A stretch of DNA of 64,000 bases from Pseudomonas sp. PSB18 (GCF_014596565.1 NZ_NOIN01000001.1:682001-746000), one strand, 5' to 3'. Shown: positions 1 to 9,335, counted from the first letter of the stretch. Numbers and translations: made by a program. Notes: generated by a model not told the origin, from the letters alone.

Positions 1-705
1 GATGACCATTCGGCCAATCGCTTGTTGATGTCGCAACAACTGGAATATCTCGGCCATCACTACCATGTCGCCCATGAGGGTGCCGAGGGGCTCAAGACCT
101 GGCTTGAAGGGGACTTCGATCTGGTCATTGCCGATTGCAACATGCCCGTCATGAGCGGTTACGAACTGGCCGGGGCGATTCGCAAACACGAATCCGAACA
201 ACGATTGCCACCCTGCACCATTCTCGGGTTTACCGCCAATGCACAACCTGAGGAAAAACAGCGCTGCCAAGCCGCGGGCATGGACGACTGCCTGTTCAAA
301 CCGATCAGCCTGAGCGCCCTCAGCCAATGGATAAAGACCATCAAACCCATCAGTCGCTCAAACGTTTTCAACGTACAGAACCTCCACGCCCTGACCGGCG
401 GCAATCCTCTGTACACCCAGCGCCTGTTGGAAGAGTTGCTCAGCAGCAACAGATCGGATCGCCAGGAACTGCTCGATATCGCCCGTGGCGGGAACCGGCA
501 GGCACTCACCGAAGCGGCGCACAAGATAAAAGGCGCTGCCCGAATCGCGCAGTCGCCCTTGCTGATCCAGCGATGCGAGGCGCTGGAGCAGGCCTGTCAT
601 GAAGCGCAGGCTCGCTTGCGGATTGAGGAATGCACCACGGCCCTCGAACACGCCATGACCGAGTTGGAGCGGGTCCTGGAAACAGAGATCGCCAAGGCAA
701 AATAA
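1..705 (+). CDS. Hybrid sensor kinase, C-terminal fragment (receiver + HPt)
   Basis: This is the 3' end of a gene that begins before the window; frame 1 is open from base 1. The visible part has a response-regulator receiver domain entered just after its first acidic residues (DDHSANRLL), with the phospho-acceptor Asp in LVIADCNMPVMSGYEL (codon 133-135) and the conserved Lys in LFKPIS. A histidine phosphotransfer domain follows, with the phospho-His in AAHKIKGAAR (codon 520-522). Receiver followed by HPt at the C-terminus is the layout of BvgS/EvgS-type unorthodox hybrid kinases, which pass phosphate His-Asp-His-Asp to a separate regulator. The input and kinase domains are outside the window, so the signal cannot be named. 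An ATG/TTG start near base 22 is internal to the receiver and is not a real start. Confidence 0.9.
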   Translation, partial: DDHSANRLLMSQQLEYLGHHYHVAHEGAEGLKTWLEGDFDLVIADCNMPVMSGYELAGAIRKHESEQRLPPCTILGFTANAQPEEKQRCQAAGMDDCLFKPISLSALSQWIKTIKPISRSNVFNVQNLHALTGGNPLYTQRLLEELLSSNRSDRQELLDIARGGNRQALTEAAHKIKGAARIAQSPLLIQRCEALEQACHEAQARLRIEECTTALEHAMTELERVLETEIAKAK

Positions 706-746
706 CCGGGGTTTACTATGCTGTTCGCTCAGCAGCGCGCACCAGG

Positions 747-828
747 GGCGTTCTCAATGGTGTTCCCCTCCACGCCTTGCCTGGGCCCGCTGCAATGCAC
801 GACGCGGTGCAAAACCATTGAGAACGCC
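747..828. repeat. 15 bp perfect inverted repeat in the intergenic region
   Basis: GGCGTTCTCAATGGT at 747-761 is exactly mirrored by ACCATTGAGAACGCC at 814-828, with a 52-base spacer that itself contains a smaller GC-rich stem. It fills most of the gap between the hybrid-kinase fragment and the HD-GYP gene. There is no T-run, so it is not a typical intrinsic terminator. It could be a dispersed palindromic element or part of the HD-GYP leader. Confidence 0.6.
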
Positions 829-848
829 TGACTCCTGGAGTGACTGCA

Positions 849-3800
849 ATGCCCAGCACACCGCGTCCGGAACAACGCCGGTTCCCCCTGCACGTCCACA
901 TCAGCGCGATGTTTACATTGCTTCTGCTGCTGACCGGTGTGGTGCTGGGGGTCTTCAACTACCGGCAGACGACGCAGATCATCCTGTCCAGCAGTGAAAA
1001 GCTGTTCAACCGGATTGAACAGGACGTGCGCCTGGACTTGTACGACACCTACGAACCCATCCGCCACGCGTTGAGCCTGCTGGCCGACCATCCGGCGACA
1101 CAGGCAGCCAATCCGGACCAGCGCCTGGCCCTGCTCGGGCCCTTCAGCCAGGCGCTGCGGGACAACCCGAACCTGGCATCGTTGTACCTGGGCGATAGCA
1201 CGGGCGATTTCCTGATGGTCCGGCCGCTGCGCACCGACGCACTGAAGACCGCCTTGAAAGCCCCCGCCAACGCGTTTTATCAGGTCTGGACCGTGGAACG
1301 CGCAAACCCTGAAGGCCCGATCCGCTCCCAGTCACTGTTCTACGACCAGGCGCTGGTGCTCATCAGCCGCCAGGACAACCCCGACGACACCTTCGATCCG
1401 CGCCGCCGAAGCTGGTTTCGCAGTGCACTGGAGACTGCCGGCCAGATCACCACCGAACCCTACGTGTTCTTCTCCACCCACGACATCGGCACCACCCTCG
1501 CCCGGCGTAGCGGCGACCACGCGGTCATCGGTGCCGACCTGACCCTGGCGGCCCTTTCCCAGACCCTTGCCAAGCACAAGGTCACCCCCGGCACCGAGAT
1601 CGTGCTGCTCGATCCACTTGGCAACGCAGTGGGCTACCCCGACAGCAATCGGCTGCTCACCGACACCCGCTCGGCACGCCTGATCAAGGCCCGCGACCTC
1701 AATCCGGCCATCGCCGCCGCGCTGGACGCACGCAGTGATACCTCCCGCCTGGAGGCGGCTGGACGTCGGTGGATCGTTTCCCGCAACCATATGCAGGAAG
1801 GCGGTCCCCAGGGCCTGGAACTGGCGTTACTGGTCCCGGAAGACGAACTGCTGGTCGACGCCTATCGCATGCGCTGGCAAGGCGCGCTGATTACCCTCGC
1901 CACCCTGCTGCTGTGCCTGCCCCTGGGCTGGCTGACCTCCAGGATTCTGGTCAAGCCTCTGGACGCTCTGGTGCAAGAGGCCGATGCCATACGCAGCTTC
2001 GACTTCCATTACCCGATGTCCCGTCGTTCCCTGGTGCTGGAGGTCGATCAGCTCAGCCTCTCGATGGCCAGGATGAAAGAGACCCTGGCAAGCTTCTTCG
2101 AAATCACCGCCAGCCTGCGCGCCGAAACCCGCTTCGCCCCGCTGCTGGAGCGGGTGCTGTTCGAGACCGCGAACATCGGTCAGGCCCAGGCCGGCCTGAT
2201 CTACCTGCGCGAGAACGACAGCGATCAGGTGAAACCCTATGGGTTGGTGATCGAGCAGACTCCGCAGGACCTGGGCGCTTTCAAATTGCAGGGCCATGCG
2301 CTGAGCGGCAACGACAGCCCACCCTGGCTCCAGCAACTGGCAGCCTCGGATAACCTGGTCACCTCCCTGGGTTTCGAGCAGGCGGGTGACCTGCAAGGCG
2401 TCCTGCGGGCATTGGACTCTCCTCGGGTCCATCTGATCGGCATCCACCTGCGCAACCGCCACCAGGAAACCGTGGGCATCCTGGTGCTGCTGATCACCGA
2501 CAGCGGCACCGAGGCCGACCTGGAGAAACTGCAACCGGACCGCATCGCGTTCCTGCAGGCCGTGTCCGGTGCCGCCACCGTGAGCATCGAAAGCCAGCGC
2601 TTGCAGGCCAGGCAAAAACAATTGCTGGATTCGTTCATTCAACTGCTGGCCGGCGCCATCGATGCCAAGAGCCCTTACACCGGCGGCCATTGCCAGCGGG
2701 TGCCGGCCCTGACGCTGATGCTCGCCCAGGCCGCCGCCAACAGCCAGGCGCCGGCGTTCGAGGCCTACCGACCGACGGAAGATGAGTGGGAAGCCTTGCA
2801 CATCGCCGCCTGGCTGCATGATTGCGGAAAAGTCACCACTCCCGAGTACGTGGTAGACAAAGCCACCAAACTGGAAACCCTGAACGACCGTATCCACGAA
2901 ATCCGTACCCGCTTCGAAGTGCTGAAACGCGACGCCTGGATCGACTACTGGCAGGCCCTGGCGATGGGGGGGGAGCCGTCTTCCCTGGCGCAGTCACGGG
3001 ATGCAACACTGGCCGACCTCGACGATGACTTTGCCTTTGTCGCCCGCTGCAACCTGGGCTCCGAAGCCATGGCCGACGCCGATCTGCAACGCTTGCACTG
3101 CATTGCCCAACGTCCGTGGACCCGGACCCTCGATGATCGCCTGGGGGTTTCCTGGGAGGAGAACCGGCGCCAGGCGCGCACGCCCAAGCCAACGCTTCCG
3201 GTCACGGAACCATTGCTGGCCGACAAGCCCGAGCATCTGTTCGAACGCCACGATGCCGAACTGATCCCGCCGGACAACCCATGGGGCTTCCAACTGGACG
3301 TCCCGCAATGGAAATACAACCGCGGCGAACTCTACAACCTCAGCATCAGGCGGGGCACGCTGACCCGTGAAGAGCGTTACGTCATCAATCACCACATGGT
3401 GCAGACGATCCTGATGCTCAGCCAGTTGCCCTTCCCAAGCCATCTGGACAACGTGGCGGAAATCGCCGGGGGTCACCATGAGAAAATGGACGGTACCGGT
3501 TATCCCAAGCGGCTCAAGCGCGAGCAGATGAGCCTGCCGGCACGCATGATGGCGATTGCGGACATTTTCGAAGCACTGACAGCGGCCGACCGCCCTTACA
3601 AGAAAGCCAAGAAACTGAGCGAAGCCCTGGGCATCATGGCCACCATGTGCCGTGAGGCCCACATCGATCCCGAGCTGTTCGGGCTGTTCATCGATGAACA
3701 GATCTACCTGAGCTACGCCAACCAGTTTCTCGATCCGCACCAGATCGATGATGTCGACACGGACAGCCTGTTGGCCCAGGCGGGACTGCGATCATGCTGA
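849..3800 (+). CDS. HD-GYP domain cyclic-di-GMP phosphodiesterase, membrane sensor
   Basis: Membrane-anchored phosphodiesterase expected to hydrolyse cyclic-di-GMP. A first transmembrane segment lies near residues 22-40, then a periplasmic Cache-like sensor of about 300 residues, a second membrane segment near 345-365, a HAMP-like linker, a GAF-like region (about 410-590) and a C-terminal HD-GYP domain. The HD motif is seen as WLHDCGK and the GYP motif as HHEKMDGTGYP. These two motifs are about 220 residues apart instead of the usual 60-70, so the catalytic domain carries a large insertion. ATG 849 is preferred because GGAG at 837-840 is 8 bases upstream; a GTG at 840 overlaps that site. It follows a hybrid kinase on the same strand, separated by an inverted repeat. 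Activity is inferred from the motifs only. Confidence 0.88.
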   Translation: MPSTPRPEQRRFPLHVHISAMFTLLLLLTGVVLGVFNYRQTTQIILSSSEKLFNRIEQDVRLDLYDTYEPIRHALSLLADHPATQAANPDQRLALLGPFSQALRDNPNLASLYLGDSTGDFLMVRPLRTDALKTALKAPANAFYQVWTVERANPEGPIRSQSLFYDQALVLISRQDNPDDTFDPRRRSWFRSALETAGQITTEPYVFFSTHDIGTTLARRSGDHAVIGADLTLAALSQTLAKHKVTPGTEIVLLDPLGNAVGYPDSNRLLTDTRSARLIKARDLNPAIAAALDARSDTSRLEAAGRRWIVSRNHMQEGGPQGLELALLVPEDELLVDAYRMRWQGALITLATLLLCLPLGWLTSRILVKPLDALVQEADAIRSFDFHYPMSRRSLVLEVDQLSLSMARMKETLASFFEITASLRAETRFAPLLERVLFETANIGQAQAGLIYLRENDSDQVKPYGLVIEQTPQDLGAFKLQGHALSGNDSPPWLQQLAASDNLVTSLGFEQAGDLQGVLRALDSPRVHLIGIHLRNRHQETVGILVLLITDSGTEADLEKLQPDRIAFLQAVSGAATVSIESQRLQARQKQLLDSFIQLLAGAIDAKSPYTGGHCQRVPALTLMLAQAAANSQAPAFEAYRPTEDEWEALHIAAWLHDCGKVTTPEYVVDKATKLETLNDRIHEIRTRFEVLKRDAWIDYWQALAMGGEPSSLAQSRDATLADLDDDFAFVARCNLGSEAMADADLQRLHCIAQRPWTRTLDDRLGVSWEENRRQARTPKPTLPVTEPLLADKPEHLFERHDAELIPPDNPWGFQLDVPQWKYNRGELYNLSIRRGTLTREERYVINHHMVQTILMLSQLPFPSHLDNVAEIAGGHHEKMDGTGYPKRLKREQMSLPARMMAIADIFEALTAADRPYKKAKKLSEALGIMATMCREAHIDPELFGLFIDEQIYLSYANQFLDPHQIDDVDTDSLLAQAGLRSC

Positions 3801-3820
3801 TCACAGCAACCGCAGCACCT

Positions 3821-3907
3821 GTGGGAGCGAGCCTGCTCGCGAATCGGTGGCTCGGTTGAAGGCAATGCCGACCATGCCGCCGCCATCGCGGGCAAGCCTT
3901 GCTCCCG
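3821..3907. repeat. REP pair (REPIN-like)
   Basis: GTGGGAGCGAGCCTGCTCGCGA at 3821-3842 and a related inverted copy, TCGCGGGCAAGCCTTGCTCCC at 3887-3907, face each other across about 45 bases. This is the common P. fluorescens REP family, spread by RAYT transposases, lying between convergent genes. Confidence 0.85.
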
Positions 3908-3924
3908 CCGAAGTTCCTGCCCAT

Positions 3925-4407
3925 TCAGCAATCGGTCAAACGCAGGAAAATCTCCGCCAATTGCTCGATGCCGGCCTGGTCGTGTTCGCTGAAGCGCGCC
4001 AGTTTCGGACTGTCCAGGTCAAGTACGCCAATCAGGCGCCCGTCCTTGATCAGCGGTACCACCAACTCGCTGTTCGACGCGCTGTCGCAGGCAATGTGTC
4101 CGGGAAAGGCATGGACATCCTCGACACGCTGGGTCTGGCCGGTCGCCGCTGCTGCGCCGCAGACACCCCGCCCGAAAGGAATCCGCACACAGGCGATCTG
4201 GCCCTGGAACGGGCCCAGCACCAGTTCCTCGTTGCGATTGAGATAAAAACCGGCCCAGTTCAAGTCGTCCAGCTGACTGAACAGGAAGGCCGAAAACTGC
4301 GCAGCGTTGGCAATGAAATCGCGCTCGTCCGCCAACAGGGACTCCAGCTGTGCCGATAACAAGCCGTAGCCGTCGAGGCCTATGCCCGTACTCTTCAGAT
4401 CGATCAT
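3925..4407 (-). CDS. GAF-domain free methionine-(R)-sulfoxide reductase
   Basis: Predicted 160-residue single-domain GAF protein of the fRMsr (MsrC/YebR) type, which reduces free methionine-R-sulfoxide using thioredoxin. It has the family's conserved core, with cysteines in GRGVCGAAA and HIACDSASNSELVVP, and the LIGVLDLDSP strand. The length matches the family. The start ATG at 4407 overlaps the stop of the upstream ATPase gene (ATGA), so the two are translationally coupled. Together with msrB at 8940 and the peroxidase genes it belongs to an oxidative-damage repair group in this part of the chromosome, although the genes are not one operon. Confidence 0.85.
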   Translation of the reverse strand: MIDLKSTGIGLDGYGLLSAQLESLLADERDFIANAAQFSAFLFSQLDDLNWAGFYLNRNEELVLGPFQGQIACVRIPFGRGVCGAAAATGQTQRVEDVHAFPGHIACDSASNSELVVPLIKDGRLIGVLDLDSPKLARFSEHDQAGIEQLAEIFLRLTDC

Positions 4408-5294
4408 GCCTTGTGCTCCAGGAGTTTCAGGCCCACCCAATAACGGGCAAACTGATAGGCGCAACGGCCGTTGCGGTTGCCGCGCCCGGTGGCCCAGCGT
4501 ACCGCCAGCACGTCCAGCGCTTCGTCACGCTGCCAGGCCAGCCCGGCCTTCGCCGCCAGCTCGCCGATCCAGTGTTCCACCACGTCGAGGAAATGCTCCT
4601 GGGTAAACGGATAGAACGACAGCCACAACCCGAAACGGTCGGACAACGCGATCTTGTCCTCCACGGCTTCGCTAGGGTGAAGCTCGCCATCGACCCTTTT
4701 CCAGTTCTCGTTGTCGCTTTCCTTCTCCGGCACCAGGTGACGGCGGTTCGACGTGGCGTACAACAATACGTTGTCCGGCGCCTGTTCAAGGGAACCGTCC
4801 AACACACTTTTAAGCACGCGGTAATCGCCCTCACCGGATTCGAACGACAGGTCATCGCAGAACAACACGAAGCGTTGGGGCAACCTGGCGATCTGCTCGA
4901 CCACTCGTGGCAGGTCGGCCAGGTGATCGCGCTCGATTTCGATCAACCGCAGGCCATTTCCGGCGTGCTCGGCCAGCAAGGCACGCACCAGGGACGATTT
5001 GCCAGTCCCCCGCGAGCCCCAGAGCAAGGCATGGTTGGCCGGCATGCCATCGAGGAACTGCCGGGTGTTGCGGCCCAGTTGCTCGACCTGGCGATCGACC
5101 CCGATCAGGTCCGACAGGCGCATATCAAGGCTGACCTGCAGCGGCAGCAGATAGCCGCTGCGTCCGTCGCGCTGCCAGCGGGCAGCCAGGGTCACGGTCC
5201 AGTCGATGGCGGGCCGGGGAGCGGGCAACAAGGGTTCGATGCGGGCCAGCACGGCATCGGCGCGCTCAAGAAAAGCATTCAATCGGGCGTCCAC
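4404..5294 (-). CDS. AAA+ ATPase, DUF815 family
   Basis: Cytoplasmic P-loop ATPase of the DUF815 family, role unknown. Walker A is seen as GSRGTGKSSL and the Walker B region as FVLFCDDLSFE, followed by a sensor-like YATSNRRHL. I chose the GTG at 5294 because GAGGAG sits 5 bases upstream; the reading frame continues further upstream but without a ribosome site. The gene is translationally coupled to the downstream fRMsr gene. DUF815 proteins are widespread single-copy ATPases without a settled function; no partner is visible besides the reductase. Confidence 0.85.
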   Translation of the reverse strand: MDARLNAFLERADAVLARIEPLLPAPRPAIDWTVTLAARWQRDGRSGYLLPLQVSLDMRLSDLIGVDRQVEQLGRNTRQFLDGMPANHALLWGSRGTGKSSLVRALLAEHAGNGLRLIEIERDHLADLPRVVEQIARLPQRFVLFCDDLSFESGEGDYRVLKSVLDGSLEQAPDNVLLYATSNRRHLVPEKESDNENWKRVDGELHPSEAVEDKIALSDRFGLWLSFYPFTQEHFLDVVEHWIGELAAKAGLAWQRDEALDVLAVRWATGRGNRNGRCAYQFARYWVGLKLLEHKA

Positions 5295-5442
5295 GTCTTC
5301 TCCTCGGACAAATTCACAGTAATGATGGCGCTGGCGCGCCGAAACGCCGTTTTCAAGGACCGTTTCATCCCATCCAGCACACACCGGCCGCGCCGGTATC
5401 CAGAGATGATCAGCTATGCTTGACCGGCGAAGGGAAACGTAA

Positions 5443-7779
5443 GTGGTTCACCATTCCATGGACATCAGATTCACCCAACGGCTGTCATACAAGCAGGCCC
5501 GACTGACCGTCCTGGTGGGCTTCGTGTTGGGTACGTTGCTCAGCCTGATACAGATAGGCATCGATTATGCCAGCGAAGACGCGTCGATCAACCGCGAGAT
5601 CCTGTCGTTGCTGGAAATCAGCCACAACCCGGCCTCGCGCATCGCCTACAACATCGACGCCGAACTGGCCCAGGAACTGGCCCTGGGCTTGTTGCGTTCG
5701 CCAGCCATCATCGGCGCCAAGCTGGTCGACAACAACAATACCGTGCTGGCCGACGTCAAACGGCCCGAGTTGCAGAACAGTTACCGTTTCATCAGCGATT
5801 TTCTGTTTGGTGCCCAGCGCCAATTCGAAGACCGGCTCTACCTGGACCATCTGCCCAGCGAATCCCTGGGCGTACTGCGACTGGACGTCGACACTTATGC
5901 GTTCGGCAGTCGCTTCTTGCGTCGGGCCGAGATCACGCTGCTCAACGGGTTCGCCCGCAGCCTGATCCTGACCGGCCTGCTACTGGCCCTGTTCTATGTG
6001 ATGCTGACCAAGCCCCTGGTACGGGTCATCCGCGAGCTGAGCAGCCGCGACCCGGGCAGTAATGAACAAAGCAACCTGGAATGCCCTTCCGGCCACCAAT
6101 ACGACGAAATCGGCGTACTGGTGTCGGTCGCCAACCAGCAGTTCGAAAATATCTCCACCGAAATCCAGCAGCGGCGCATGGCCGAAAACCGCCTGACCGA
6201 ATACCTGGCGCAGTTGGAAAACATCGTCTCGGCTCGGACCGCCGAACTCAAGGCCATCAACGCCCGCCTCAGCCAGTCCAACGAAGAGCTGGAAGTGGCC
6301 AGGCGTACCGCCCTGGACATGGCCGAAGCACGCTCCGCGTTCCTGGCCAGCATGAGCCACGAGATCCGCACGCCACTGAATGGCTTGCTGGGCATGATCG
6401 CCCTGTCCCTGGACGGTCCCCTGACCGCCGAACAACAGCAACAGCTATCGATCGCCCATGACTCCGGCAAGGTCTTGGTCGAGCTGCTCAACGACATTCT
6501 CGACCTGTCGAAATTCGACGCCGGCCAATTGGAACTCGAACGCATCCCGTTCGACCTCGGCTCCCTGATCGAAGACACGGCCAACCTGCTTTCGCAGAAT
6601 GCCGCCCCCAGCGTCGAGCTGGCCTGCCTGATTGAGCCGCAATTCCCGGCGCAAGTGCTCGGCGACCCGACCCGTGTGCGCCAGATCGTCAGCAACCTGT
6701 TGTCCAATGCCCTCAAATTCACCCGCTTCGGCCGGGTCGATGTGCGATTGAGCGCTTATGAAGGCGGAGTGCGGATCGAGGTCTGCGATACAGGCATCGG
6801 CATTCCCCAGGATGCCCAGGCGAGAATCTTCCAGCCATTTACCCAGGCCGGTGCCGGCATTACCCGCCAGTTCGGTGGCACCGGGCTGGGCCTGGCGCTG
6901 ACCAACAACCTCTGCGAAGCCATGCAGGGCCGCTTGACGATCAGCTCCGAAGCCGGCTTCGGCAGCCAGTTCTGCGCTGACCTGCCCCTGCCCTGTCATA
7001 CACCGGCGGCGCCGGTCGAACCCTTGCGCGGCAATATCGTCGCCATTACCGCCAACAGCAGCGGACTGGCCGAATTGTTGGAGATGCTGTTGCCGGGCTG
7101 GGGGTTGGAGTATTTGAGACGCTCGGTGGATGACAGCTTGCTGGGCCTCAAGCCTGATGTCCTGATCACCGACTGCCCTGAGTGCCTGTTCAACTTGCGG
7201 CCAACCTTCAACGCACCGATCCTGCTCGTCACCGCCTACGGCAGCTTCATGCCCAGCGAACAGGCCGCCGCCCTGGCCCCGCTGCTTCAACAGGCCCGAC
7301 CATTGGCGCGTCATGCGCTGTATCAGATCCTGCGTCGTGCCCTGCAAAGCGAGACGACCACCATCAATGACACGCAGATCGAAGCCCTGCCACCATCCAA
7401 GCGTGCACGGGTGCTGCTGGTGGAGGACAATCCGGTCAACCAATTGGTCGCCAAGGGCATGCTGGTCAAGCTCGGCTGCGAAGTGCTTGTCGCCGCCCAT
7501 GGCGCCGAGGCCCTGGATCAACTCGAACGGAGCACTTTCGACCTGGTGCTGATGGACTGCAACATGCCGGTGATGGACGGCTACGAAGCCAGTCGGCAGA
7601 TTCGCCGCAGCGGTCGCTGGCCGGACCTGCCGATTGTCGCGCTGACGGCCAACGCCATGCCCGAGGAACGGGAACGCTGCCGGGGTGCCGGCATGACTGA
7701 TTACCTGTCCAAGCCATTCCGCCGCGAAGAACTGGCGGCGATGCTGGATCAATGGGTGCCGACTACGTCAGCGCTTTGA
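5443..7779 (+). CDS. Hybrid sensor histidine kinase/response regulator
   Basis: Membrane hybrid kinase. A transmembrane segment near residues 20-40 and a second near 175-192 flank a periplasmic sensor of about 130 residues. A coiled-coil linker follows, then a HisKA dimerisation domain with the phospho-His in MSHEIRTPLNG (H306), an HATPase domain with N- and G-boxes (DTGIGIP, GGTGLGLAL), a degenerate receiver-like segment (about 525-620) and a canonical C-terminal receiver with Asp705 in LMDCNMPVMDGYE. The GTG at 5443 has GAAGGG 8 bases upstream; an ATG at 5458 is the alternative. No HPt domain is present, so phosphotransfer probably needs a separate HPt protein. The signal is unknown. The 3' end overlaps the convergent MarR gene by 17 bases. 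Confidence 0.9.
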   Translation: MVHHSMDIRFTQRLSYKQARLTVLVGFVLGTLLSLIQIGIDYASEDASINREILSLLEISHNPASRIAYNIDAELAQELALGLLRSPAIIGAKLVDNNNTVLADVKRPELQNSYRFISDFLFGAQRQFEDRLYLDHLPSESLGVLRLDVDTYAFGSRFLRRAEITLLNGFARSLILTGLLLALFYVMLTKPLVRVIRELSSRDPGSNEQSNLECPSGHQYDEIGVLVSVANQQFENISTEIQQRRMAENRLTEYLAQLENIVSARTAELKAINARLSQSNEELEVARRTALDMAEARSAFLASMSHEIRTPLNGLLGMIALSLDGPLTAEQQQQLSIAHDSGKVLVELLNDILDLSKFDAGQLELERIPFDLGSLIEDTANLLSQNAAPSVELACLIEPQFPAQVLGDPTRVRQIVSNLLSNALKFTRFGRVDVRLSAYEGGVRIEVCDTGIGIPQDAQARIFQPFTQAGAGITRQFGGTGLGLALTNNLCEAMQGRLTISSEAGFGSQFCADLPLPCHTPAAPVEPLRGNIVAITANSSGLAELLEMLLPGWGLEYLRRSVDDSLLGLKPDVLITDCPECLFNLRPTFNAPILLVTAYGSFMPSEQAAALAPLLQQARPLARHALYQILRRALQSETTTINDTQIEALPPSKRARVLLVEDNPVNQLVAKGMLVKLGCEVLVAAHGAEALDQLERSTFDLVLMDCNMPVMDGYEASRQIRRSGRWPDLPIVALTANAMPEERERCRGAGMTDYLSKPFRREELAAMLDQWVPTTSAL

Positions 7780-8224
7780 TCTGTCCCAGCAGATGATCGA
7801 GACCGTTACGCAATTCCCCCAGGCGGTCGAGATCAATCCCGCTGTCGCACAGCAGACGGGCCTTGAGGGGACCGACCTGCTCGCGCAACGCCCGCCCCGT
7901 CGGGGACAGGCTCAGGTGCACCTCCCGCTCGTCCCGGGCCGAACGCTGGCGCTGGACCAGGTCCAGTTGCTCCAGGCGCTTGAGCAGCGGCGTCAACGTG
8001 CCGGAATCCAGCAGCAGCCGTTCGCCCAGGGCTTTGACCGTGGGTTGTTCCGGCGCAGTGTCCTGCCATTCCCACAACACCAGCATCGCCAGGTATTGCG
8101 GGTAGGTCAGGCCGAGCTGGTCGAGCATCGGCTTGTAGCCCCGGATCACAGCCCGCGAAGCGGCGTACAGCTTGAAGCACAACTGGCTGTCGAGCTTCAG
8201 CGAATCGACGGGCACGTCATTCAT
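7763..8224 (-). CDS. MarR-family regulator, OhrR-type peroxide sensor
   Basis: Winged-helix repressor of 153 residues resembling OhrR. It keeps the N-terminal reactive cysteine (C16 in QLCFKLYAASR), the LGLTYPQYLAMLVLW dimerisation helix and the recognition region LLLDSGTLTPLLKRLE. OhrR proteins leave DNA when this cysteine is oxidised by organic hydroperoxides. Its start overlaps the stop of the glutathione peroxidase gene (ATGA), so regulator and target are one operon and probably autoregulated through the AATT-rich site upstream of gpx (8752-8777). A second OhrR paralogue lies at 21533 next to ohr. Confidence 0.88.
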   Translation of the reverse strand: MNDVPVDSLKLDSQLCFKLYAASRAVIRGYKPMLDQLGLTYPQYLAMLVLWEWQDTAPEQPTVKALGERLLLDSGTLTPLLKRLEQLDLVQRQRSARDEREVHLSLSPTGRALREQVGPLKARLLCDSGIDLDRLGELRNGLDHLLGQIKALT

Positions 8225-8706
8225 TTGAGCAGGGCTTCGATCTCATGGGTCAGGTCCTGGGGTTTGGTGGTCGGGGCGAAACGCTTGACCACCTGACCGT
8301 CCTTGCCGACCAGGAACTTGGTGAAATTCCACTTGATGCCCTTGGACCCGAGCACGCCGGGCGCCCGCTGCTTGAGCTGGACAAACAGCGGATGGGCGTT
8401 GGCACCGTTGACTTCGATTTTCTTGAACAACGGAAAACTCACGCCGAAGTTCAGCTCGCAGAACTCGGAAATCGCCCCTTCATTGCCCGGTTCCTGCTTG
8501 CCGAATTGATTGCAGGGAAAGCCCAACACCACCAGGCCGCGATCCTTGTAGGTTTGCCACAACTGCTCAAGCCCCTTGTACTGCGGGGTGAAACCGCACT
8601 GACTGGCGGTGTTGACCACCAGCACGGCCTTGCCGGCGAAATCGGCCAGGGTCTTTTGCTCCCCCTTGATGGTGGTGCAGGGAATGCTCAGCAGGTTGTC
8701 GCTCAT
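8221..8706 (-). CDS. Glutathione peroxidase (thiol peroxidase family)
   Basis: Predicted 161-residue peroxidase that reduces hydroperoxides with glutathione or thioredoxin. The active-site Cys37 lies in NTASQCGFTPQY, with the conserved Gln in GLEQLW, the GFPCNQFGKQEPG block and the WNFTKFLVG block all present. It has Cys, not selenocysteine, at the active position, as usual in bacteria. ATG 8706 is chosen because the family starts here. It is the first gene of a two-gene operon with the OhrR-type regulator, which implies induction by organic peroxides. Confidence 0.92.
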   Translation of the reverse strand: MSDNLLSIPCTTIKGEQKTLADFAGKAVLVVNTASQCGFTPQYKGLEQLWQTYKDRGLVVLGFPCNQFGKQEPGNEGAISEFCELNFGVSFPLFKKIEVNGANAHPLFVQLKQRAPGVLGSKGIKWNFTKFLVGKDGQVVKRFAPTTKPQDLTHEIEALLK

Positions 8707-8751
8707 GGCAAGGCTCCGAAGAAATGGGACTGGCGTACAAAATAGCGAGCA

Positions 8752-8777
8752 ATTCAATTGTGTGCAATTTAATTATC
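8752..8777. promoter_or_regulatory. Candidate OhrR operator upstream of gpx-ohrR
   Basis: Two adjacent AATT-type palindromic blocks, CAATTCAATTG and CAATTTAATT, lie 45-70 bases upstream of the gpx start. Interrupted AATT palindromes are typical OhrR sites in proteobacteria. The assignment is by position and pattern only. Confidence 0.5.
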
Positions 8778-8810
8778 CAGATACCTCCATAGGTCCTGAC
8801 ACAAACCTGC

Positions 8811-8933
8811 GGCGAGGGGATTCATCCCCGCTGGGCTGCGCAGCAGCCCCAATAGGCGTCCCCCTGAAGCACCAGGCTGATGCATCCCTCGTTGGGGTCG
8901 ATGCGCAACCCAGCGGGGATTTATCCCCTCGCC
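8811..8933. repeat. REP pair (GGCGAGGGGATT family)
   Basis: GGCGAGGGGATTCATCCCCGCTGG (8811-8834) and its inverse, CCAGCGGGGATTTATCCCCTCGCC (8910-8933), form a second REPIN family, different from the GTGGGAGC type. It lies between the gpx promoter and the msrB terminus. Confidence 0.85.
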
Positions 8934-8939
8934 ATAAAT

Positions 8940-9335
8940 CTATGTGCGGGGAACGAGATCCAGGCACACCGAGTTAATGCAATAACGCAAGCCCGTGGGT
9001 GGCGGGCCGTCGGGAAATACATGACCCAGGTGGGCATCACACTTGGCGCAAACCACTTCGGTGCGGATCATGCCGTGGCTGACATCCCGGACCTCCACCA
9101 CCGCGCTGCCCTCGATGGGCGCGTAGAAACTCGGCCAGCCGCAACCGGAATCGAATTTGGTCTGCGAATCGAACAGCGGCTCATTGCAACAGATGCAGTG
9201 GTACACACCGTCGGTCTTGGTGCCGTTGTACTTACCCGAGAACGGCCGTTCGGTGCCCTTCAACCGACAGACGTTGTACTGCTCCGGGTCGAGCATGGCG
9301 CGCCATTCCTCAAGGGTTTTCTCCAACTTTTCCAT
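8940..9335 (-). CDS. msrB: Peptide-methionine (R)-S-oxide reductase MsrB
   Basis: Repairs methionine-R-sulfoxide in proteins, using thioredoxin. The 131-residue product has the two zinc-binding CxxC pairs (C47/C50 in CICC and C96/C99 in CAKC), the GCGWPSF block, the HLGHVF block and catalytic Cys119 in RYCINS. Length and order match single-domain MsrB. ATG 9335 is preceded by a GGTGGG ribosome site; the longer frame upstream has no support. It is divergent from alaA. Confidence 0.95.
   Translation of the reverse strand: MEKLEKTLEEWRAMLDPEQYNVCRLKGTERPFSGKYNGTKTDGVYHCICCNEPLFDSQTKFDSGCGWPSFYAPIEGSAVVEVRDVSHGMIRTEVVCAKCDAHLGHVFPDGPPPTGLRYCINSVCLDLVPRT

Noticed and set aside
3821..3907. REP pairs as terminators
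   Set aside because: They form stems but lack T-runs and recur as a family in inverted pairs, so they are listed as repeats.
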